Assembly: GCF_038087665.1 (NCBI RefSeq)
Contig: NZ_CP149925.1
Coordinates: 124,001-188,000 of the forward strand
Direction of reading: 5' to 3'
From: Gallaecimonas sp. GXIMD4217
GTDB lineage: Bacteria > Pseudomonadota > Gammaproteobacteria > Enterobacterales > Gallaecimonadaceae
DNA: 64,000 bases
Part shown: piece by piece, positions 44,308 to 54,143 of the stretch
Layout: each line of letters starts with the position of its first letter
Numbering within the stretch: position 1 is the stretch's first letter
Made by a program: the position numbers and the translations under genes
The notes under the pieces: generated by a model
The model's database searches: none
What the model saw: only the letters and a program-made list of their open reading frames with translations
Told to the model about the DNA's origin: nothing

Positions 44308-46395
44308 ATGGCCATCAAGCAACAGCATAGGCGCACACTGGCAAGCGTACTGCTAACGGCCCTGCTGTCCGGCGCGCCCGTGCTGGCGGCGTACAGCGGC
44401 GGCGCCCTGGCCGAGGAGCCGACCTACAACGCCCAGTTCAAGGACACCGACATCAGCGAGTTCATCGCCACGGTGTCCTCCATCCTCAAGCGCACCATAG
44501 TCCTGGACCCGTCCGTACGCGGCAAGATAGACGTACGCTCCTACAAGGAGATGACGGCCGCCGAGTACTACGACTACTTCCAGAACGTGCTGGACGTGTA
44601 CGGCTTCGCCGTGGTCGAGATGCCCAACGGCGTGCTCAAGGTGGTCAAGGCCAAGGACGCCAAGACCGGCCCCAGCCCGGTGCTGGACGCCAAGGAAAAG
44701 AGCACCTCTTCCGACCAGGTGGTGACCCGGGTGGTGCAGGTGCACAACGTGCCGGTGCGCGAGCTGGCGCCGATCCTGCGCCAGCTCAACGACAACGCCG
44801 GCGCCGGCAACGTGGTCCACTACGACGATTCCAACATCCTGATCCTCACCGGCCGCGCCGCCACCGTCGACCGCCTGGAACAGATCGTGCGCCGCGCCGA
44901 CAAGGCCGGCGACCAGGACGTGCAGGTGGTCAAGCTGCAGCACGCCTCCGCCGCCCAGGTGGTGGCCATAGTGGAGGATCTCAACAAGGGCACCGGCAAC
45001 AAGCCCGGCAGCGATCCCCTGGCGGTGAAGGTGGTGGCCGACGAGCGCACCAACTCGGTGCTGGTGTCCGGCGAGGCCAAGGGCCGGGCCCGGGTGATCC
45101 GCACCATCAGGGCCCTGGATTCCGAGCAGCAGACCACCGGCAACACCCGCGTCATCTACCTGCAGTACGCCAAGGCGGAGGATCTGGTGGAGGTGCTGGA
45201 AGGGGTCTCCGAGACCATAGTGGCCGAGGAGCAGCAGGGCCAGCAGCAGGCCCGCAGCCGCAGCGCCCAGTCCGTGCCCATCTCCATCAAGGCCCACGAA
45301 GACACCAACGCCCTGGTGATCACCGCCCAGCCGGACCTGATGCGCTCCCTGGAGGGGGTCATCAAGCAACTGGATATCCGCCGTGCCCAGGTCCATGTGG
45401 AAGCCATCATAGTGGAGATCTTCGACGGCGACGGCACCGACCTTGGTGTGCAGTGGGTCCATGAGGATTACGGCCTGCAGCAGTTCAACAACGGCAACTT
45501 CCCCAGCCTGACCCAGGTGGGGGCCGCCGCCCTGGCCGCCGAGGGCCAGAAGGGCACCACTACCGTCACCATCGACTCCAACGGCACCCGTACCGAGCAG
45601 AGCACCCCGGATACCAGGGGCGACTTTACCCTGCTGGCCCAGGTGCTGGGCCAGGTCAACGGCGCCATGTGGGGCGTGCTGAAGAACGACTGGGGCGCCA
45701 TAGTCCAGGCGGTGTCCACCAACACCAAGGCCAACATCCTCTCCACGCCGTCGGTGACCACCCTGGACAACAAGGAAGCCAACTTCGTGGCCGGTGAAGA
45801 CGTGCCGCTGCTGACCGGCTCCACCCCGGGCGAGAACAACTCCAACCCCTTCCAGACCATCGAACGCCAGCAGCTGGGTGTGAAGCTGAAGGTCACCCCC
45901 CAGATCAACGAGGGCGACTCGGTACAGCTGGAGATCGTCCAGGAAGTGTCCAGCCGCGCCGGCAACACCGCCGTGGACATCACCCTCAACAAGCGGGAAG
46001 TGAGCACCACGGTGCTGGTGGGCGACGGCGATACCGTGGTGCTGGGCGGCCTCATCGACGAGGACGTGCAGGAATCCGAATCCAAGGTGCCGCTGCTGGG
46101 CGACATCCCGGTGCTGGGCCACCTGTTCAAGTCCACCTCCACCTCCAAGCGCAAGCGCAACCTGATGGTGTTCATCCGCCCGTCCATCGTCCGCGACCGC
46201 GAGACCATGTCCAGGCTCAGCCACCGCAAGTACAACTTCATGCGCGACGGCCAGCTGCAGCGCCAGGAAGACGGCATCTCCCTGATGCCCTTCATGGAGC
46301 CGCCGGTACTGCCCCAGTGGGACGATGCCCTGGCCCATCCGCCCAGCTTCGAGGAATACCTCCAGCGCCAGGCCCGGGAAGGCAGCGATGACTGA
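44308..46395 (+). CDS. gspD: Type II secretion secretin GspD
   Basis: GspD forms the outer-membrane channel of the type II system. The 695-residue precursor has a signal peptide, N0 domain ([29 protein letters not shown]), repeated N1-N3 domains, and the secretin core with [30 protein letters not shown] and the ending [33 protein letters not shown]-terminal S-domain-like tail follows residue 610, where a pilotin could bind; no pilotin gene is in the window. Next in the operon is gspE, overlapping by eight bases. Confidence 0.96.
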   Translation: MAIKQQHRRTLASVLLTALLSGAPVLAAYSGGALAEEPTYNAQFKDTDISEFIATVSSILKRTIVLDPSVRGKIDVRSYKEMTAAEYYDYFQNVLDVYGFAVVEMPNGVLKVVKAKDAKTGPSPVLDAKEKSTSSDQVVTRVVQVHNVPVRELAPILRQLNDNAGAGNVVHYDDSNILILTGRAATVDRLEQIVRRADKAGDQDVQVVKLQHASAAQVVAIVEDLNKGTGNKPGSDPLAVKVVADERTNSVLVSGEAKGRARVIRTIRALDSEQQTTGNTRVIYLQYAKAEDLVEVLEGVSETIVAEEQQGQQQARSRSAQSVPISIKAHEDTNALVITAQPDLMRSLEGVIKQLDIRRAQVHVEAIIVEIFDGDGTDLGVQWVHEDYGLQQFNNGNFPSLTQVGAAALAAEGQKGTTTVTIDSNGTRTEQSTPDTRGDFTLLAQVLGQVNGAMWGVLKNDWGAIVQAVSTNTKANILSTPSVTTLDNKEANFVAGEDVPLLTGSTPGENNSNPFQTIERQQLGVKLKVTPQINEGDSVQLEIVQEVSSRAGNTAVDITLNKREVSTTVLVGDGDTVVLGGLIDEDVQESESKVPLLGDIPVLGHLFKSTSTSKRKRNLMVFIRPSIVRDRETMSRLSHRKYNFMRDGQLQRQEDGISLMPFMEPPVLPQWDDALAHPPSFEEYLQRQAREGSDD

Positions 46396-47923
46396 GCGGC
46401 TGCCCCAGGAAGAGCTGCTGGAGGCGGCCGAGGGCGCCCTGGAGGAGGAAAACCCGGCCGAGCAGCTGGCCGCCGGCCGGCTGCCCTTCGCCTTTGCCAA
46501 GGCCCAGGGGGTGCTGCTCCATGACGGCGTCTTCTACGTGCGCCAGGGTGCCAGCGCCGCCGCCATCCTGGAGGCCCGCCGGGCCCTGGCCCAGCCGCTG
46601 GCGCCACAGCTGGTGTCCGGCGACCAGTTCGAACAGCAGCTGGTGGCGGCCTACCAGGCCAACTCCTCCGAGGCCCGCCAGCTGATGGAGGACATCGGCC
46701 AGGATCTGGATCTCAACGCCCTGGCCGAGGAGCTCCCCCAGACCGAGGATCTGCTGGACTCCGACGACGACGCGCCGGTGATCCGCCTGATCAACGCGCT
46801 GCTGTCGGAAGCCATCAAGGAAGGGGCCTCGGACGTGCATATCGAGACCTTCGAGCAGGCCCTGGTGGTGCGTTTTCGCATCGACGGCGTGCTCAAGGAG
46901 ATCCTGCGTCCCAGCCGCAAGCTGGCCAACCTGCTGGTGTCGCGCATCAAGGTCATGGCCCGCCTGGATATCGCCGAGAAGCGGGTGCCCCAGGACGGCC
47001 GCATCAGCCTGCGCATCGCCGGCCGCGCCGTGGACGTGCGGGTGTCCACCATGCCGTCCAACCACGGCGAGCGGGTGGTGCTGCGCCTGCTGGACAAGAA
47101 CGCCGTGCGCCTCAACCTCACCGACCTGGGCATGACCCCGGGGGTGCAGGAGCGCTTCGACGCCCTCATCCGCAAGCCCCACGGCATACTGCTGGTCACA
47201 GGCCCCACCGGCTCGGGCAAGTCCACCACCCTCTATGCGGGTCTTTCCGAGATCAACTCCAAGGACCGCAACATCCTGACCGTGGAAGACCCCATCGAAT
47301 ACGACCTGGAAGGCATAGGCCAGACCCCGGTCAACCCCAAGGTGGACATGACCTTCGCCCGGGGCCTTAGGGCCATACTGCGCCAGGATCCGGACGTGGT
47401 GATGGTGGGCGAGATCCGCGATCTGGAAACGGCGCAGATCGCCGTCCAGGCCTCCCTGACCGGCCACCTGGTGCTGTCCACCCTGCACACCAACACCGCC
47501 GCCGGCGCCATCACCCGCCTCGAGGACATGGGCATAGAACCCTTCCTGGTGTCCAGCTCCCTGCTGGGGGTGCTGGCCCAGCGCCTGGTGCGCAGGCTCT
47601 GCCCCCACTGCCGCCAACCCTACCAGGCCAGCAGCGCCGAGCTGGAGATCCTCGGCATGGCCGCGGACACAGAACAGGTGCTGTACCACCCCGGCAGCTG
47701 CGAGCACTGCAACCATACCGGCTACAAGGGCCGCACCGGCATCCACGAGCTGATCGTGGTGGACGAGCAGCTGCGCGAACTGATCCACAACGGCAAGGGC
47801 GAGCAGGCCATAGTCCGGCACGTGCGCAAGTCGGTGCCGTCCATCCGTGACGACGGCTTCTCCAAGGTGCGCCTGGGCCAGACCTCCCTTGAGGAAGTGC
47901 TGCGCGTGACCCGGGAGGATTGA
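46388..47923 (+). CDS. gspE: Type II secretion ATPase GspE
   Basis: GspE is the cytoplasmic hexameric ATPase that drives pseudopilus assembly. The 511-residue protein has the N-terminal domain that binds GspL, Walker [10 protein letters not shown] (272-280), Asp box, Walker B-like GEIRDLETA, His box [16 protein letters not shown], and the tetracysteine zinc module with CPHC (about 395-398) and CEHC (about 428-431). ATG 46388 overlaps the gspD stop. Its stop overlaps the gspF start. Confidence 0.97.
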   Translation: MTERLPQEELLEAAEGALEEENPAEQLAAGRLPFAFAKAQGVLLHDGVFYVRQGASAAAILEARRALAQPLAPQLVSGDQFEQQLVAAYQANSSEARQLMEDIGQDLDLNALAEELPQTEDLLDSDDDAPVIRLINALLSEAIKEGASDVHIETFEQALVVRFRIDGVLKEILRPSRKLANLLVSRIKVMARLDIAEKRVPQDGRISLRIAGRAVDVRVSTMPSNHGERVVLRLLDKNAVRLNLTDLGMTPGVQERFDALIRKPHGILLVTGPTGSGKSTTLYAGLSEINSKDRNILTVEDPIEYDLEGIGQTPVNPKVDMTFARGLRAILRQDPDVVMVGEIRDLETAQIAVQASLTGHLVLSTLHTNTAAGAITRLEDMGIEPFLVSSSLLGVLAQRLVRRLCPHCRQPYQASSAELEILGMAADTEQVLYHPGSCEHCNHTGYKGRTGIHELIVVDEQLRELIHNGKGEQAIVRHVRKSVPSIRDDGFSKVRLGQTSLEEVLRVTRED

Positions 47924-49149
47924 TGGCCGCCTTCGAATACCTGGCCCTGGACGCCAAGGGCAAGAACAGGAAGGGCATCATAGAGGCCGACACCGCCAAG
48001 GCGGCCCGCAGCCAGCTGCGGGAAAAGGGCCTGATGCCGGTGAGCATAGAGGCCACCGTCTCCAAGGAGAAGGCCTCCGCCAAGGGCAGTGGCGCGCTGT
48101 TCAGGGCGGGCCGGATCTCGGTGCCGGATCTGGCCCTGATCACCCGCCAGCTGGCCACCCTGGTACAGTCGGCCCTGCCCATAGAGGAATGCCTCAAGGC
48201 GGTGGCCGAGCAGAGCGAGAAGCCGCGCCTGCAGCGCATCCTGATGGCGGTGCGCTCCAAGGTGGTGGAAGGCTACAGCCTGGCCGACTCGCTGCGGGAG
48301 TTCCCCCATGTCTTCGACGATCTCTACTGCGCCATGGTCAGCGCCGGCGAAAAGTCCGGCCACCTGGACACGGTGCTCAACCGCCTGGCCGACTATACGG
48401 AGCAGCGCCAGTACCTGAAGCAGAAGATCAGCCAGGCCATGATCTACCCCATCATGCTGACCCTGGTGGCGGTGGGGGTCATCACCCTGCTGCTGACCCA
48501 GGTGGTGCCCAAGGTGGTGGCCCAGTTCGAGCACATGAACCAGACCCTGCCGGCCTCCACCCGCTTCCTGATCGCCGCCTCCGAGTTCCTGCAGAGCTAC
48601 GGCCTTTGGATCCTGGCCGCCCTGGTGCTGGCCTTCCTGGCCTTCGGCCGGGCCATGACCAGGCGGCCGTTCCGGAAGCGGGTCCATGACCTGGTGCTGA
48701 GGCTGCCGGTGTTCGGCAAGGTCAGCCGTGGCATCAACACCGCCCGCTTCGCCCGCACCCTGTCCATCTGCAGCGCCTCGGCGGTGCCGCTGCTGGAAGG
48801 CATGCGCATCGCCGGCGACGTGCTGGCCAACCTGGTGGTCAAGGACGCGGTGAGCGACGCCACCGCCCGGGTCCGCGAGGGCACCTCGTTGCGCCAGGCC
48901 CTGGCCAACACCAGGCTGTTCCCGCCCATGATGCTGCACATGATCGCCTCCGGCGAGAAATCCGGCGAGCTCACCCAGATGCTGGAGCGGGCCGCCGACA
49001 ACCAGGATCGGGAATTCGAGAACCAGGTCGCTGTCTCACTGGGCATACTGGGGCCGGTGATCGTGATACTGCTGGCCGCCATGGTGTTCTTTATCGTCAT
49101 CTCCATCTTGCAGCCCATCATGGAACTCAACAACATGGTGGGCAGATAG
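47923..49149 (+). CDS. gspF: Type II secretion inner-membrane platform protein GspF
   Basis: The 408-residue protein has two homologous T2SF domains with three membrane helices (near residues 172, 225 and 378), as in GspF/PilC platform proteins. [23 protein letters not shown] at the N-terminus is characteristic. LITRQLATLVQSALPIEECL and FARTLSICSASAVPLLEGM mark the start of each domain. Start ATG 47923 overlaps the gspE stop (TGATG). Confidence 0.95.
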   Translation: MAAFEYLALDAKGKNRKGIIEADTAKAARSQLREKGLMPVSIEATVSKEKASAKGSGALFRAGRISVPDLALITRQLATLVQSALPIEECLKAVAEQSEKPRLQRILMAVRSKVVEGYSLADSLREFPHVFDDLYCAMVSAGEKSGHLDTVLNRLADYTEQRQYLKQKISQAMIYPIMLTLVAVGVITLLLTQVVPKVVAQFEHMNQTLPASTRFLIAASEFLQSYGLWILAALVLAFLAFGRAMTRRPFRKRVHDLVLRLPVFGKVSRGINTARFARTLSICSASAVPLLEGMRIAGDVLANLVVKDAVSDATARVREGTSLRQALANTRLFPPMMLHMIASGEKSGELTQMLERAADNQDREFENQVAVSLGILGPVIVILLAAMVFFIVISILQPIMELNNMVGR

Positions 49150-49166
49150 CCTTCACAGGAGTCGTT

Positions 49167-49622
49167 ATGAAAGTCAGTACCCGCAAACAGCGCCGCCAGG
49201 GCGGCTTCACCCTGCTGGAGATCATGGTGGTCATCGTGATCCTTGGCATCCTCGCCTCCATGATCGTACCCAATGTGCTGGGCAACAAGGAGCAGGCCGA
49301 CCAGCAGAAGGTGGTCTCCGACATCCGCGCCCTGGAGTCCTCCCTGGACATGTTCAAGCTGGACAACAGCCGCTACCCGGACACCGAACAGGGCCTGGAA
49401 GCCCTGGTCAGCGATCCGGGTGGCCTGCGCAAATACAAGGAAGGCGGCTACATCAAGCGCCTGCCCAAGGACCCCTGGGGCAACGACTACATCTACCTCA
49501 ACCCGGGCGAGCAGAGCCGCAGCGGCTATGACCTCTACTCCCTGGGCGCCGACGGCCAGGAAGGCGGCGAAGGCGTGAACGCCGATATCGGCAACTTCAA
49601 CCTGGGCGACTTCCAGGGCTGA
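49167..49622 (+). CDS. gspG: Type II secretion major pseudopilin GspG
   Basis: GspG is the main subunit of the pseudopilus. The 151-residue precursor has a 13-residue basic leader ending in Gly before FTLLEIMVVIVILGILASMIVP; prepilin peptidase would cut Gly-Phe. The rest matches GspG, including the calcium-site end (DPWGNDYIYLNPGEQ, LYSLGADGQEGGEGVNADIGNF). The leader is single and of normal length, in contrast to GspI and GspJ. AGGAG precedes ATG 49167. Confidence 0.97.
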   Translation: MKVSTRKQRRQGGFTLLEIMVVIVILGILASMIVPNVLGNKEQADQQKVVSDIRALESSLDMFKLDNSRYPDTEQGLEALVSDPGGLRKYKEGGYIKRLPKDPWGNDYIYLNPGEQSRSGYDLYSLGADGQEGGEGVNADIGNFNLGDFQG

Positions 49623-50209
49623 TGCGCCAGGCCCGGGGTTTCACCCTGCTGGAGATCATGGTGGTGGTGATGCTGATTGGCCTCGCCGCCTCCCTGGTCG
49701 CCATCAACTTCGGCGGCGAGACCGCCGCCGACCGCCTGGACAAGGAGGCCCGCGCCTGGCTGGCCCGCCTGGAGCTGCTCCGGGACGAGGCGGTGATGCA
49801 GGGCCGGGAGCTGGGCCTGCGCCTGGACAAACAGGGCAAAAGGCCCCAGCTGGAGCCCATGCGCTTCACCGAGGACGGCTGGCAGAAGCTGGAAAGCGAT
49901 CGCCTGCTCAGCGCCTGGCCCCTGGCCGAGGGCATCCGCGGCGCCATCAAGCTGGACGGCCTGGAGCTGGGCCCCAGCCTGATCCCGGAGGACGCCTTTG
50001 CCGAGGAAGACGCTGACGACGAGGCCGAGCGGCTCACCCCGCACCTGTTCTTCCTGTCCAGCGGCGAGCTGCTGCCCTTCGAGCTGTGCCTGACCACCGA
50101 AGACGAGCAGCGCCGGGAGCTGGTGCTGTGCATCCAGGGCCAGGCCACGGGTGGCCTGAGCCTGGTGGACGACCGCCGCGCCTCTGATCTGGGGGAGCTG
50201 CAATGGTAA
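49622..50209 (+). CDS. gspH: Type II secretion minor pseudopilin GspH
   Basis: This 195-residue minor pseudopilin has a short leader (MRQARG) before FTLLEIMVVVMLIGLAASLVAINFG, then the beta-rich globular domain of GspH (LLRDEAVMQGRELGLRLDKQG, FFLSSGELLPFELCL). It sits near the pseudopilus tip. The ATG overlaps the gspG stop, and its end overlaps the gspI start by seven bases. Confidence 0.92.
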   Translation: MRQARGFTLLEIMVVVMLIGLAASLVAINFGGETAADRLDKEARAWLARLELLRDEAVMQGRELGLRLDKQGKRPQLEPMRFTEDGWQKLESDRLLSAWPLAEGIRGAIKLDGLELGPSLIPEDAFAEEDADDEAERLTPHLFFLSSGELLPFELCLTTEDEQRRELVLCIQGQATGGLSLVDDRRASDLGELQW

Positions 50210-50664
50210 GGGCGCGCGGCTTTACCTTGCTGGACAGGAAGGGTGCTGGCCCGGGCCGCAAGGTACGCGGTTTTACCCTGCTGGCCAGTAAGGATGGTGG
50301 CCCGGGCCGTTCCCATAGCGGTTTTACCCTGCTGGAGGTACTGGTGGCCCTGGCCATCTTCTCGGTGGCGGCCCTGGCGGTGTTGTCGGCGGCCAACAAC
50401 AACATCACCAGCCTCGGCTACCTGGAGGAGAAGACCTTCGCCGACTGGGTGGCCAATAACAAGCTGGTGGACGCCGACCTCGGCGAGGTGAAGGACGGCC
50501 TCAAGGGCACCGAGACCCTGGCCGGGGTGGAATGGCACTGGCAGTACAAGCGCCTCAAGACCGAGGATGCCAACTTCTATGCCGTCGAGGTCAGGGTCGG
50601 CCGCACGGCGGACCTCAAGGCCCCCCTGGCGGTGCTGCGCCGCTACCAGGAGAAGCAGCCATGA
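50203..50664 (+). CDS. gspI: Type II secretion minor pseudopilin GspI with triplicated leader motif
   Basis: GspI is a tip pseudopilin that initiates the pseudopilus with GspJ and GspK. From residue 41 the sequence is normal (FTLLEVLVALAIFSVAALAVLSAANNN). The leader, however, is 40 residues instead of about six: the GFTLL cleavage motif occurs after Arg5, again at residue 23 and again at 40, spaced 17 residues, with Gly/Lys/Arg-rich linkers. GGGGGAG is six bases before ATG 50203 and no other in-frame ATG/GTG/TTG start exists before the third motif, so this extended leader is probably translated. Only the third motif is next to a membrane helix. Confidence 0.92.
   Translation: MVRARGFTLLDRKGAGPGRKVRGFTLLASKDGGPGRSHSGFTLLEVLVALAIFSVAALAVLSAANNNITSLGYLEEKTFADWVANNKLVDADLGEVKDGLKGTETLAGVEWHWQYKRLKTEDANFYAVEVRVGRTADLKAPLAVLRRYQEKQP
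50217..50334 (+). repeat. 51-bp in-frame tandem repeat in the gspI leader
   Basis: The prepilin cleavage segment begins at 50217, 50268 and 50319 (two full units plus the native copy). Each unit encodes GFTLL plus a twelve-residue linker containing GAGPGR or GGGPGR. The copies are moderately diverged at the DNA level, so the expansion is not very recent. The 51-bp period keeps the frame. Confidence 0.9.
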
Positions 50665-51524
50665 GCCGGCGTAGTTCCACCCTGCCGGAAGTGTTTGGCA
50701 ACGGCAGCCAAGGCGATGGCCGACAGCGGGGCTTCACCCTATTGGAGGTGTTTGGCAACGGCAGCCAAGGCGATGGTCGCCAGCGGGGCTTCACCCTATT
50801 GGAGGTGTTTGGCAACGGCAGCCAAGGCGTTGGCCGACAGCATGGCTTCACCCTATTGGAGGTGCTGATCGCCATCAGCATCTTCGCCATGGTCGGCCTG
50901 GCCAGCTTCCAGGTGCTGGATCAGGTGCTCAAATCCGACGAGAGCAGCGCCCGGAAGACGGCTCAGCTCAAGGCCCTGCAGCAGGCCTTCTTCACCATGG
51001 AGCGGGACTTCATGCAGCTCAGCCCCCGCAAGGCCCGCTTCCCGGACGGCGAGCGCCAGCAGGCGGCGCTGCTGTCCCAGGACGGCCTGCTGGAAAGCGA
51101 GGGTGGCGCCATCGCCTTTACCCGCCTGGGCTGGATCAACCCGGCCGCCATGCTGCCTCGGGCCGAGGTGCAGCTGGCTGGCTACCGGCTGGCCGAAGGC
51201 CGGCTGGAGCGGCTGCACTACCTGTACCCGGATCCGGACTACGGCCAGGAGCCCCAGCGGCTCAGCCTGCTGGAGGGGGTGGACAAGCTGGCCTTCCGCT
51301 TCTTCGACGGCGAACACTGGGTGACCAGCTGGGACAAGCCGGTGCTGCCGCGGCTGCTGGCGGTGCAGCTGACCCTGGACGGCTACGGCGAGATAGAGCG
51401 CCGCTTCATGGTGCCCGAGGGGGCCACGGTCGAGCGGCAGGCCCAGAACAATGGCCAGGGCAACGGCCAGAACAACCCCGGCAGCGGCCGCCCCAACAAT
51501 CCCAACAGGGGCAGCTCGTCATGA
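50661..51524 (+). CDS. gspJ: Type II secretion minor pseudopilin GspJ with repeated leader motif
   Basis: The normal GspJ part begins at residue 63 (FTLLEVLIAISIFAMVGLASFQVLDQVL) and continues with RDFMQLSPRKARF and later VDKLAFRFFDGEHW, as expected. The leader is about 62 residues long and contains GFTLLEV at positions 24, 43 and 62, each followed by FGNGSQG(D/V)GRQ(R/H) linkers, plus a degenerate first copy (STLPEV). The period is 19 residues. The C-terminus is Asn/Gly/Gln-rich (NNGQGNGQNNPGSGRPNNPNRG pattern, last 30 residues). ATG 50661 overlaps the gspI stop. Confidence 0.93.
   Translation: MSRRSSTLPEVFGNGSQGDGRQRGFTLLEVFGNGSQGDGRQRGFTLLEVFGNGSQGVGRQHGFTLLEVLIAISIFAMVGLASFQVLDQVLKSDESSARKTAQLKALQQAFFTMERDFMQLSPRKARFPDGERQQAALLSQDGLLESEGGAIAFTRLGWINPAAMLPRAEVQLAGYRLAEGRLERLHYLYPDPDYGQEPQRLSLLEGVDKLAFRFFDGEHWVTSWDKPVLPRLLAVQLTLDGYGEIERRFMVPEGATVERQAQNNGQGNGQNNPGSGRPNNPNRGSSS
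50678..50860 (+). repeat. 57-bp in-frame tandem repeat in the gspJ leader
   Basis: The CACCCT core of the leader recurs at 50678, 50735, 50792 and 50849, exactly 57 bases apart. Copies 2 and 3 are nearly identical, so this array is younger or better homogenised than the gspI one. Unit sequence includes TTTGGCAACGGCAGCCAAGG. The frame is kept throughout. Confidence 0.92.
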
Positions 51525-52489
51525 GGCACAGGCAGCAGGGCGTGGCCCTGATCACCGTGCTGCTGGTGGTGGCTGTGGTGGTGGTCATAGGCGCCGAGAT
51601 GAGCAGCCGCCTGGGGCTGGGGATCCGCCGCACCGACAACCAGCTCAGCCAGCACCAGGCCTTCTGGTACGCCATCAGCGGCGAGGCCTACGCCAAGAAG
51701 GTGCTGATCGAGCTGCTCAAGGACAACGACGGCCAGCTGGGCCCAGAGCTGGGCTGGCAGGAAGAGCAGGCCTTCCCGGTGGAAGGGGGCGAGATCAGGG
51801 GCCGGTTGCGTGATGCCAAGGCCTGCTTCAACCTCAATGCCCTGCAGGTGAGCAATGACGACGACAGGCGCATCCGCGCCGGCCAGTTCCAGGCGCTGCT
51901 GGAGCACCTGGAGGTGGACAACTACCAGGCCGAGCAGGTAGCCCAGGGCCTGGCCGACTGGCTGGACGAGGACGACCGGCTGCAAAGCAGCCTGGGCGCG
52001 GAAGACAGCGAGTACCAGAGCCGGGAACATCCCTACCTGGCCGCCAACGGCCCGATGGCGGATGCCTCCGAGCTCAGGGCCGTCAACGGCATGAGCGGGG
52101 CCATCTACCAGAAGATCCGCCCCCATGTCTGCGCCCTGGCCGGCAACGACTGGGCCCTTAACATCAACGGCCTGACCGAAGAGCAGGCGCCGCTGCTGGC
52201 CGCCTGGCTGGCGCCCATGAGCCTGGCCGACGCCGAGTCGCTGCTGTCGTCCCGGCCCAGGGACGGCTACGCCGACGTGGCCGATTTCCGCGCCGAGCCG
52301 GCCCTGGCCGCCCTCCAGGGCCAGGACGTCAACGCCGCCATAGAGGCGGTGGTGGTCAAGAGCGATCACTTCCTGGTGCAGCTGCAAGGCCATTACCAGG
52401 ACAGGGTGGTCTACCTGGAGAGCGAACTGCTGCAAGATGAGAACAACAAGATGACGGTGCAGTCGCGCCGTCTGGGAGGAGCCCTGTGA
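51521..52489 (+). CDS. gspK: Type II secretion minor pseudopilin GspK
   Basis: GspK is the large pseudopilin that caps the tip. The 322-residue precursor has a short leader (MRHRQQG) before VALITVLLVVAVVVVIGAEMSSRL; the residue after the cut is Val, as is usual in GspK. The large globular domain follows, with the AKACFNLNALQVSNDDD segment and the paired helical T2SSK domains (GLADWLDEDDRLQ, YLAANGPMADASELRAVNGM). Overlaps gspJ by four bases. Confidence 0.95.
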   Translation: MRHRQQGVALITVLLVVAVVVVIGAEMSSRLGLGIRRTDNQLSQHQAFWYAISGEAYAKKVLIELLKDNDGQLGPELGWQEEQAFPVEGGEIRGRLRDAKACFNLNALQVSNDDDRRIRAGQFQALLEHLEVDNYQAEQVAQGLADWLDEDDRLQSSLGAEDSEYQSREHPYLAANGPMADASELRAVNGMSGAIYQKIRPHVCALAGNDWALNINGLTEEQAPLLAAWLAPMSLADAESLLSSRPRDGYADVADFRAEPALAALQGQDVNAAIEAVVVKSDHFLVQLQGHYQDRVVYLESELLQDENNKMTVQSRRLGGAL

Positions 52490-53673
52490 GCCAAACCCTG
52501 GTATTGCGCCTGGGCATGAACGCCGAAGACCCCATCCACTGGCTGATCCGCTCGGCCAGGGAGGAAGAGATCCTGTCCTCCGGCCGCCTGGCCGGGGCCA
52601 GCGAACTGGCCCAGCTGGCCGACAAGGCCGGCGACGCCAAAGTACTGGTGCTGGTGCCCGGCCAGGCCCTGGGCTGCCACGTGCTGCCCGCCCAGGGCAA
52701 GGGCCGCCAGTTCCTCAAGGCGGTGCCCTTCATGCTGGAGGAGCAGCTGGCCGACGATGTCGAACATCTGCATTTCACCCTGATCCCCCAGGGAGAGCAG
52801 GTCCATGCCCTGGTCTGCGGCCATGGCCACATGCAGGCCTGGTTGGGCTGGCTGGCCGAGACCGGCCTCAAGCCCTTCCGCATGCTGCCGGACATGCTGG
52901 CTTTGCCCCATTTCGAGGACAGCTGGTCCGCCCTGGCCCTGGACGGCGAGTTGCTGGTGCGCACCGGCCCCTACCAGGGCCTGGCCGGCGAGGCCGAACT
53001 GGTCAACCTGGCCATCCAGAGCCTGACCGTGGACAGCCAGGACATACAGCCGGTCAACGCCTATTCCGAGCTGCGCCTGCCCGCCAACTGCACCCTCAAC
53101 CACCTGGGCGCCGAACTGCCCCTGGCGGTACTGGCCAAGGGCGCCGAGGCAAGCCGGCTCAACCTGCTGCACGGCCCCTACGGGGTCAAGCAGGAAGGCC
53201 AGGGCCAGCTCAAGGCCTGGTGGCCCCTGGCCGCGGCCTGCGCCGCCCTGCTGGTGGTGGCGGTGGCCGGCAAGGCCGTCAGCCTGTACCAGCTGAAACA
53301 GCAGGAGGCCGCCCTGCAGGCCCAGATCGAGACCGACTTCAAGCGCCTGTTCCCGGGCACCAGGCGTATCGTCAACGTCCGCTCCCAGATGCGCCAGAAG
53401 CTCAAGGCCCTGGGCGGCGCCAGCAGCGAGCCGGTATTCCTGGCCATGCTGGCCGACCTGGCCCCGGCACTCAAGGCCGTGCCCGGCATGAGGCCGGACA
53501 GCCTGCGCTTCGACGACAGGCGTGGCGAGCTGCGGCTGATGCTGGTGGGCAAGGATTACGCCGCCTTCGAAACCCTCAAGGGCAAGCTCAGCGACGCCTA
53601 TGAGGTGGAAGCCGGTGGCCAGAGCGCCGTTGAAGGGGGCGTCTCAGGTGCCCTGGTGTTGAGGAGCAGGTGA
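52486..53673 (+). CDS. gspL: Type II secretion platform protein GspL
   Basis: GspL anchors the GspE ATPase to the membrane. The 395-residue protein has a cytoplasmic actin-like region (residues 1-240: VLVLVPGQALGCHVLPAQGKGR, AVPFMLEEQLADDVEHLHF), one membrane helix (about residues 247-262) and a periplasmic ferredoxin-like domain. The start is GTG 52486 after GGGAGGA, overlapping the gspK stop. Confidence 0.94.
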   Translation: MSQTLVLRLGMNAEDPIHWLIRSAREEEILSSGRLAGASELAQLADKAGDAKVLVLVPGQALGCHVLPAQGKGRQFLKAVPFMLEEQLADDVEHLHFTLIPQGEQVHALVCGHGHMQAWLGWLAETGLKPFRMLPDMLALPHFEDSWSALALDGELLVRTGPYQGLAGEAELVNLAIQSLTVDSQDIQPVNAYSELRLPANCTLNHLGAELPLAVLAKGAEASRLNLLHGPYGVKQEGQGQLKAWWPLAAACAALLVVAVAGKAVSLYQLKQQEAALQAQIETDFKRLFPGTRRIVNVRSQMRQKLKALGGASSEPVFLAMLADLAPALKAVPGMRPDSLRFDDRRGELRLMLVGKDYAAFETLKGKLSDAYEVEAGGQSAVEGGVSGALVLRSR

Positions 53674-54143
53674 TGAACATCAAAGACTGGTATGACAATC
53701 TCGAGGCCAGGGAGCGGCGGTTGATCGCCCTGGCCGCCCCCGTGGCCCTGGTGGGGCTGCTGTACTGGGGGATCTGGACGCCGCTCGGCGAGGCGGTGGC
53801 GCAGGCCCAGAACCGGGTCAACGCCAAGCAGAACGAGCTGGACTGGCTCAGGGACCAGGGCGCCACCGTGCTGGCGGCCCGGGGCGGCAGCCGGCCGGTG
53901 GCCGGTGGCAGCCTGACCCAGAGGGTCACCAATGCCGCCCGGGCACACCAGATCACCATAGCCCGGCTCCAGCCCACCAGCAGTGGCGTGGCGGTGTGGG
54001 TCGACGACGTGGCCTTCGATGCCCTGACGTTGTGGCTGGCCCAGCTGCAGCAGCAGGGCCTGGTGGTGAGCCAGGCCGATATCGCCGCCGGCGAGGCCAG
54101 CGGCAAGGTCAAGGTGCGTAAACTGGAGCTGGTGGGGGCCTGA
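53673..54143 (+). CDS. gspM: Type II secretion platform protein GspM
   Basis: The 156-residue product has a short cytoplasmic start (MNIKDWYDNLEARERRLI), one membrane helix (about residues 20-38) and a periplasmic domain, the GspM layout; it dimerises with GspL. ATG 53673 overlaps the gspL stop (TGATG); a GTG three bases earlier is possible. It overlaps gspN by one base. Confidence 0.93.
   Translation: MNIKDWYDNLEARERRLIALAAPVALVGLLYWGIWTPLGEAVAQAQNRVNAKQNELDWLRDQGATVLAARGGSRPVAGGSLTQRVTNAARAHQITIARLQPTSSGVAVWVDDVAFDALTLWLAQLQQQGLVVSQADIAAGEASGKVKVRKLELVGA

Noticed and set aside
50203-50322. Wrong start codon as the cause of the long GspI leader
   Set aside because: No ATG, GTG or TTG lies in frame between the first and third motif, and the only good ribosome site is before 50203.
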